From Olsenella_K sp051878835 (lineage in GTDB: Bacteria > Actinomycetota > Coriobacteriia > Coriobacteriales > Atopobiaceae), in the NCBI GenBank assembly GCA_051878835.1, contig JBJEKW010000015.1, positions 1 through 64,000 on the forward strand: DNA of 64,000 bases. Reading direction: 5' to 3'. Made by a program: the position numbers and the translations under genes. The notes beneath the pieces are model-generated. The model had not been told where the DNA came from. It did no database searches and was given only the letters and a program-made list of their open reading frames with translations. Below, piece after piece: positions 61,032 through 64,000 of this stretch (position 1 is its first letter; the number at the start of each line of letters is the position of its first letter).

Positions 61032-61063
61032 GGGGCCGCGGCCAGCCTTTGGCTCGCGGCCCC
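61032..61063. terminator. bidirectional terminator, isomerase / Crp-Fnr
   Basis: GGGGCCGCG and CGCGGCCCC arms with an inner AGCC-TTT-GGCT stem lie between the convergent isomerase and regulator genes. Confidence 0.75.
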
Positions 61064-61082
61064 TTTGCTATATCTTTGCCAG

Positions 61083-61680
61083 CTACTTTGCGCCGTTCGC
61101 CACCTGCATCATGCCTGCGTGATCCAGCAGCTTCAGCCTGCCGCGGCCCAGTCGCCGCACGAGCCCCTGGCGCTCGAACGCGCTGATGGTGCGCGAGACG
61201 GTCTCGGGACGCAGGCTGACGGAGCTGGCGATGTCGCCCAGCTTCAGGCTGATCTCGCCGTGCATGCAGCGGCGCTCGCGATGCAGCAGGTACTCGGCCA
61301 GCCTGCGGCGAGGGTCGCGGATGCTCAAGATCATGACCTTCTCCTCCGCGTCGTCCAGCTCGGTGCACACCATGCGGATCAGGCCAAAGGCCATCTGCGG
61401 GTCTTGCGAGAGGAGCGCCTCGAAGTCGGTGCGGCGAATGCGGCACAGCTCAACGGGGGTAAGGCACCCGACCGAGTAGTGGTAGACATTGTCCTCCAGG
61501 AACATGCCGTGCCAGATGGCCTGCCCGTCGTGGAGCACGTCGAGCACGTANNNNNNNNNNNNNNNNNNNNNNNNNNNNNNNNNNNNNNNNNNNNNNNNNN
61601 NNNNNNNNNNNNNNNNNNNNNNNNNNNNNNNNNNNNNNNNNNNNNNNNNNTGCACCCGCGCCATAGTCGCTTGCCTGCAT
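61083..61680 (-). CDS. Crp/Fnr-family transcriptional regulator, interrupted by an assembly gap
   Basis: A sensor-regulator with a cyclic-nucleotide-like beta-roll and a helix-turn-helix. Only ten N-terminal residues (MQASDYGAGA) and the last 155 are visible; the 100-N gap (61551-61650) removes most of the beta-roll, and both sides need a true length divisible by three. The long dimer helix and a C-terminal Crp-type winged helix (EISLKLGDIASSVSLRPETVSRTISAFERQGLV in pieces) are clear. GGAGG five bases before the ATG at 61680 decides the start. Whether it carries FNR-type cluster cysteines cannot be seen because that part is in the gap. It is convergent with the isomerase gene that has an FNR-type box. 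Confidence 0.85.
61551..61650. other. assembly gap (100 N) inside the Crp/Fnr gene
   Basis: Exactly 100 N. Family length (about 220-230 residues) suggests roughly 170-220 missing bases rather than 100. Confidence 0.9.
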
Positions 61681-61811
61681 GCCGTCCTCCTTCGCCTGCA
61701 CCTGGCCGAACGCATCGGGATTTATGTCACTTTATAGCCCACATATATGGTAGCCAATGGCGACGCATCCAAACGTGCCGTGGCGCACTCTCGATATAAA
61801 ACCTTCTAGCA

Positions 61812-61841
61812 TAAAAAGGGGCGGTGCCGAAGCACCGCCCC
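61812..61841 (-). terminator. terminator after hsp20
   Basis: A perfect 10-base stem GGGGCGGTGC with CGAA loop, followed by TTTTT on the minus strand, 46 bases past the stop codon. Confidence 0.9.
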
Positions 61842-61887
61842 TGGTCGAGCAATCAGACCCCAGTCCGCAAATCTGGCTACAGCCGAA

Positions 61888-62319
61888 CTACTCGATAGTG
61901 ACCTTAGTCGCGCTGGACTTCTTGTCGTCCAACTTCGGGATGTTCACCGTCAGAACGCCATTGTCGAACTTCGCGGTGAGACCTTCCTTAGCAGCATCCT
62001 TCAGATAGACGCCACGGGTAGCATGCCACTCGCTGGTCTCCTTCTGCAGGTAGTTCTTGTTCTTCTGCTCGTCGGACTCCTTCTTGTCCACGGTGACCGT
62101 GAGGTTGCCCTCGTTGAGCTCGACGTCAATCTGATCCTTCTTTACGCCGGGGAGCTCAGCGGAAACCACGTACTTGTCGCCTGCGTCCTCAACATCCATC
62201 TTGAACGCGTCTTCCGAGCCGATCGTAGCGAGCGGTGCGAAGAAGTCATCAAACGCGTTGAACGGCCATGCCCTGCGAAGTGCCTTCTCGTAGTCACTGT
62301 AAGGAACCATGCCTGCCAT
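61888..62319 (-). CDS. hsp20: small heat-shock protein, Hsp20/alpha-crystallin family
   Basis: An ATP-independent holdase that forms oligomers and binds unfolding proteins. The 143-residue protein has an N-terminal arm (WPFNAFDDFFAPL), the alpha-crystallin domain (about 40-130) with YVVSAELPGVKKDQIDVEL, the strand GNLTVTV and the conserved A-x-x-x-n-GVL motif (AKFDNGVLTVNIPK), and a short C-terminal tail. GAAGGAG eight bases before the ATG at 62319 fixes the start. It has its own terminator; no CIRCE or HAIR operator is recognised upstream. Confidence 0.95.
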   Translation of the reverse strand: MAGMVPYSDYEKALRRAWPFNAFDDFFAPLATIGSEDAFKMDVEDAGDKYVVSAELPGVKKDQIDVELNEGNLTVTVDKKESDEQKNKNYLQKETSEWHATRGVYLKDAAKEGLTAKFDNGVLTVNIPKLDDKKSSATKVTIE

Positions 62320-62373
62320 CGTAATCACTCCTTCAACTTGCCAGGCACCCTTTTGGGCGCCTCCGGGTTTCAC

Positions 62374-62750
62374 TGTTATATGTTTCCACCCCGGGGTCGT
62401 TTATACACACTTTCTCAGATTTTCTTAGTTAATTTGACGCAGCATTTCTAAGCGTATCTATATCATGTTCGGTGTCATGAGTGTAAGTGTTACGCTGCGT
62501 CGTCGCCGCAGGCAGTTGCTGCAAGCCGCTCGCCACCTGTTGGCCGCTGCGAGCTGCTTGCCAGCTGTTGGCCGCACGTATTCCACAAGCGTGTTTGGAT
62601 ATCGTTCGGTTGACCGCTTGGACCCCCAAAGCTGCCCCGCCTAGCACCAGACACGCTATCCCCTGTCCTGGCCTGGTGTTTCCAGCGTCACAATCAGGAA
62701 CCGCTTACGCAAAGGGGCCACTTACGCCACGATCGGGAGTCGCCGATGCC
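62374..62750. other. upstream region of hsp20
   Basis: No gene. 62400-62480 is strongly A/T-rich and probably holds the hsp20 promoter; a loose palindrome CTTAG...CTAAG lies at about 62424-62452. Beyond 62640 the sequence passes into repeat island B3. Confidence 0.4.
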
Positions 62751-63530
62751 AGGGGGTCGCCCAGGTCGGAATCTGGAGCTGCCTAGACTGCAATCGGAGG
62801 TGGCTCATGTCAGAGTCGGGAGCTGTCCATGCCGCAATCGGAAGCTACTTACGCCCCGGCCTGGAATTACCCCAATCCCACCAGCGAGAATTTCCAGGAC
62901 GGGGCGGATTCTGCACGTTAATATCTCCAGGTCGGGGCATCAGTCGCCCCAATCGGAAAATAACCCCCATCCAAACGCCCCGACCCGGAGTTACCAGGCA
63001 CCTCCCGCATGGCAATTCCCGGGTCGGGGCACCCCGACCCGGGAATTGCAACGCTCCAGAGCGCCCTGCGAAAACAGGTAAATCTCCCACCTGCGGCTTT
63101 GTGTGACTGAAAGACATAAAGATTTCAATTTGCCAGGTCGGGGCGCCCCGAACTGGAGAAACCGCCCGATTGGCCCGACTAATTCCAGGTCGGGGCGCCG
63201 GTATCGCCAGGTCGGGGCGCTACAGGGGTAGCTATCTCCGGGTCGGGGCGACAGGCAACCATGGTTAACTCTAGATTGGGGCGTTTGGCCTGCGCAATTT
63301 CCAGATCGGGGCGGCTTGCCTATGCAATTTCCAGATCGGGGCGNNNNNNNNNNNNNNNNNNNNNNNNNNNNNNNNNNNNNNNNNNNNNNNNNNNNNNNNN
63401 NNNNNNNNNNNNNNNNNNNNNNNNNNNNNNNNNNNNNNNNNNNGCAATTTCCAGATCGGGGCGGCTTGCCTATGCAATTTCCAGATCGGGGCGCCATGGA
63501 ACCATCGACCAGCACGGCTCTCACTCCGGG
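62750..63530. repeat. intergenic repeat island B3 with a gapped 30-bp tandem array
   Basis: The same family as B2 but in opposite orientation: the anchor is at 63083-63128 (43/46 match), and matching continues from about 62870 to 63220. From 63294 a 30-base tandem repeat (GCAATTTCCAGATCGGGGCG plus GCTTGCCTAT) runs into the gap and comes out of it in the same phase (63444). Before it, a degenerate unit is at 63264. No gene. Confidence 0.8.
63344..63443. other. assembly gap (100 N) inside a tandem array
   Basis: Exactly 100 N, flanked on both sides by the same 30-base unit, so the assembly broke in a longer tandem array of unknown copy number. Confidence 0.9.
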
Positions 63531-63757
63531 GGCTCCGGCCAAGATCAGGTCACGTTCACGGACACCCCAATATTCGTGGACATCCAATCAACGTATTGGC
63601 TTCAACATGCTTACGGAAGCACCCGACCGGGCCTACATGCCCAGATCCCAACCGACCAGAGCATCTGCCCGCAGCCCCCGCTGACCCGCGCGGCTTTCGT
63701 CTGACCTGGATCCGCACGCGGAGCCTCGATTTGCGCACGTACCTCAGATCAACAAAG

Positions 63758-63792
63758 AAGGGCGCCGCCGCACGAATGCGACGACGCCTTTT
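63758..63792. terminator. terminator-like hairpin near the right edge
   Basis: The stem AAGGGCGCCGCCGCA / TGCGACGACGCCTT is followed by TTTTTT on the plus strand. No gene that it would serve is visible on the plus strand; it may end the minus-strand gene entering from the right. Confidence 0.55.
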
Positions 63793-63982
63793 TTGATTCT
63801 GTGGCTGGCCCATGGTAGGTAGCCTGCGGTCGAGCTGCGGTTTGGCCCGTGGCCAGTGGACTGTGGCCGATCCCGTGATTCAGCTCCATGGTCCCAGGTA
63901 AAGAAGGACTAGCCCTTGAAGCCCGAGCGGCACCTTGTGGCAACAGTTGCGGCTGCATCTGCGCCAGCCCTCGCAGCATCAC

Positions 63983-64000
63983 CTACTTCTTGCTCTTCTT
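63983..64000 (-). CDS. possible 3' end of a minus-strand gene with Lys-rich C-terminus
   Basis: Only five codons and a TAG are inside the window, reading Lys-Lys-Ser-Lys-Lys-stop. The reading is consistent with another basic tail like those of GlgB and Nth, and the hairpin near 63775 could be its terminator. Too short to be sure it is coding. Confidence 0.3.
   Translation of the reverse strand, partial: KKSKK

Noticed and set aside
63294..63495. CRISPR array around the third gap.
   Set aside because: The 30-base units are contiguous without spacers; it is a simple tandem repeat.

Overview
The window reads as a draft chromosome segment of a high-GC, anaerobic Gram-positive bacterium. The best fit is a member of the class Coriobacteriia (an Olsenella/Atopobium-like lineage). 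The supporting evidence is the actinobacterial gene style, veg next to ispE, a pyruvate formate-lyase and rubrerythrin lifestyle, a GlgC/GlgD glycogen operon, a MurE that lacks the diaminopimelate motif, and a Propionibacterium-type polyunsaturated fatty acid isomerase. This placement is inference; no rRNA is present. Three runs of exactly 100 N (54828-54927, 61551-61650, 63344-63443) are assembly gaps.

Layout. 0.1-12.2 kb is housekeeping: ispE and veg, an M24 peptidase, nagB, rph-rdgB, tRNA-Val, a murE-type ligase, a pentapeptide-repeat protein, an iron alcohol dehydrogenase and two coupled helical-repeat (TPR-like) proteins. 12.3-21 kb holds tRNA-Glu, tRNA-Leu, a Ppx/GppA phosphatase, a septum-formation-like membrane protein, mazG and mfd. 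21.2-27.6 kb is an accessory sortase-assembled pilus operon (adhesin, small helical protein, signal-peptidase-like protein lacking the catalytic lysine, backbone pilin, class B sortase, minor pilin). It is divergent from a regulator joining an NTF2/SnoaL-like domain to a LytTR DNA-binding domain. 29-42.4 kb is glycogen metabolism: a GH13-GH77 fusion enzyme, then the glgB-glgP-glgC-glgD-glgA operon. 42.8-49.5 kb holds nth, a metY-type sulfhydrylase, rubrerythrin, an Rrf2 regulator coupled to a cluster-less MutY, a HAD phosphatase and tRNA-Asp. 51-55.5 kb is dnaX-ybaB-recR plus a membrane protein. 55.6-62.3 kb is anaerobic metabolism: pflA-pflB, the fatty acid isomerase gene under a perfect FNR-type box, a convergent Crp/Fnr regulator and hsp20.

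The most unusual feature is a set of long gene-free islands (12.4-13.05, 27.7-28.8, 32.9-33.4, 43.85-44.4, 49.55-49.9, 50.0-51.0, 59.0-59.3 and 62.7-63.5 kb) filled with short, imperfect, mostly palindromic repeats. Several islands are related: two share 15-2-15 hairpins, three share GGGGCGCCCC palindromes, and two of those share a 46-bp anchor in opposite orientation. One island is a clean tandem array of five 52-bp units. In addition, small 17-21 bp minisatellites sit close to several gene ends. None looks like CRISPR, an insertion sequence or protein-coding DNA; they are the best candidates here for something undescribed.

Functionally, the glycogen genes give a full store-and-release cycle (synthesis by GlgC/D-GlgA-GlgB, release by GlgP and the debranching fusion). 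PflAB, the isomerase, rubrerythrin and the Crp/Fnr protein fit anaerobic life. The pilus locus is the host- or surface-facing accessory module.
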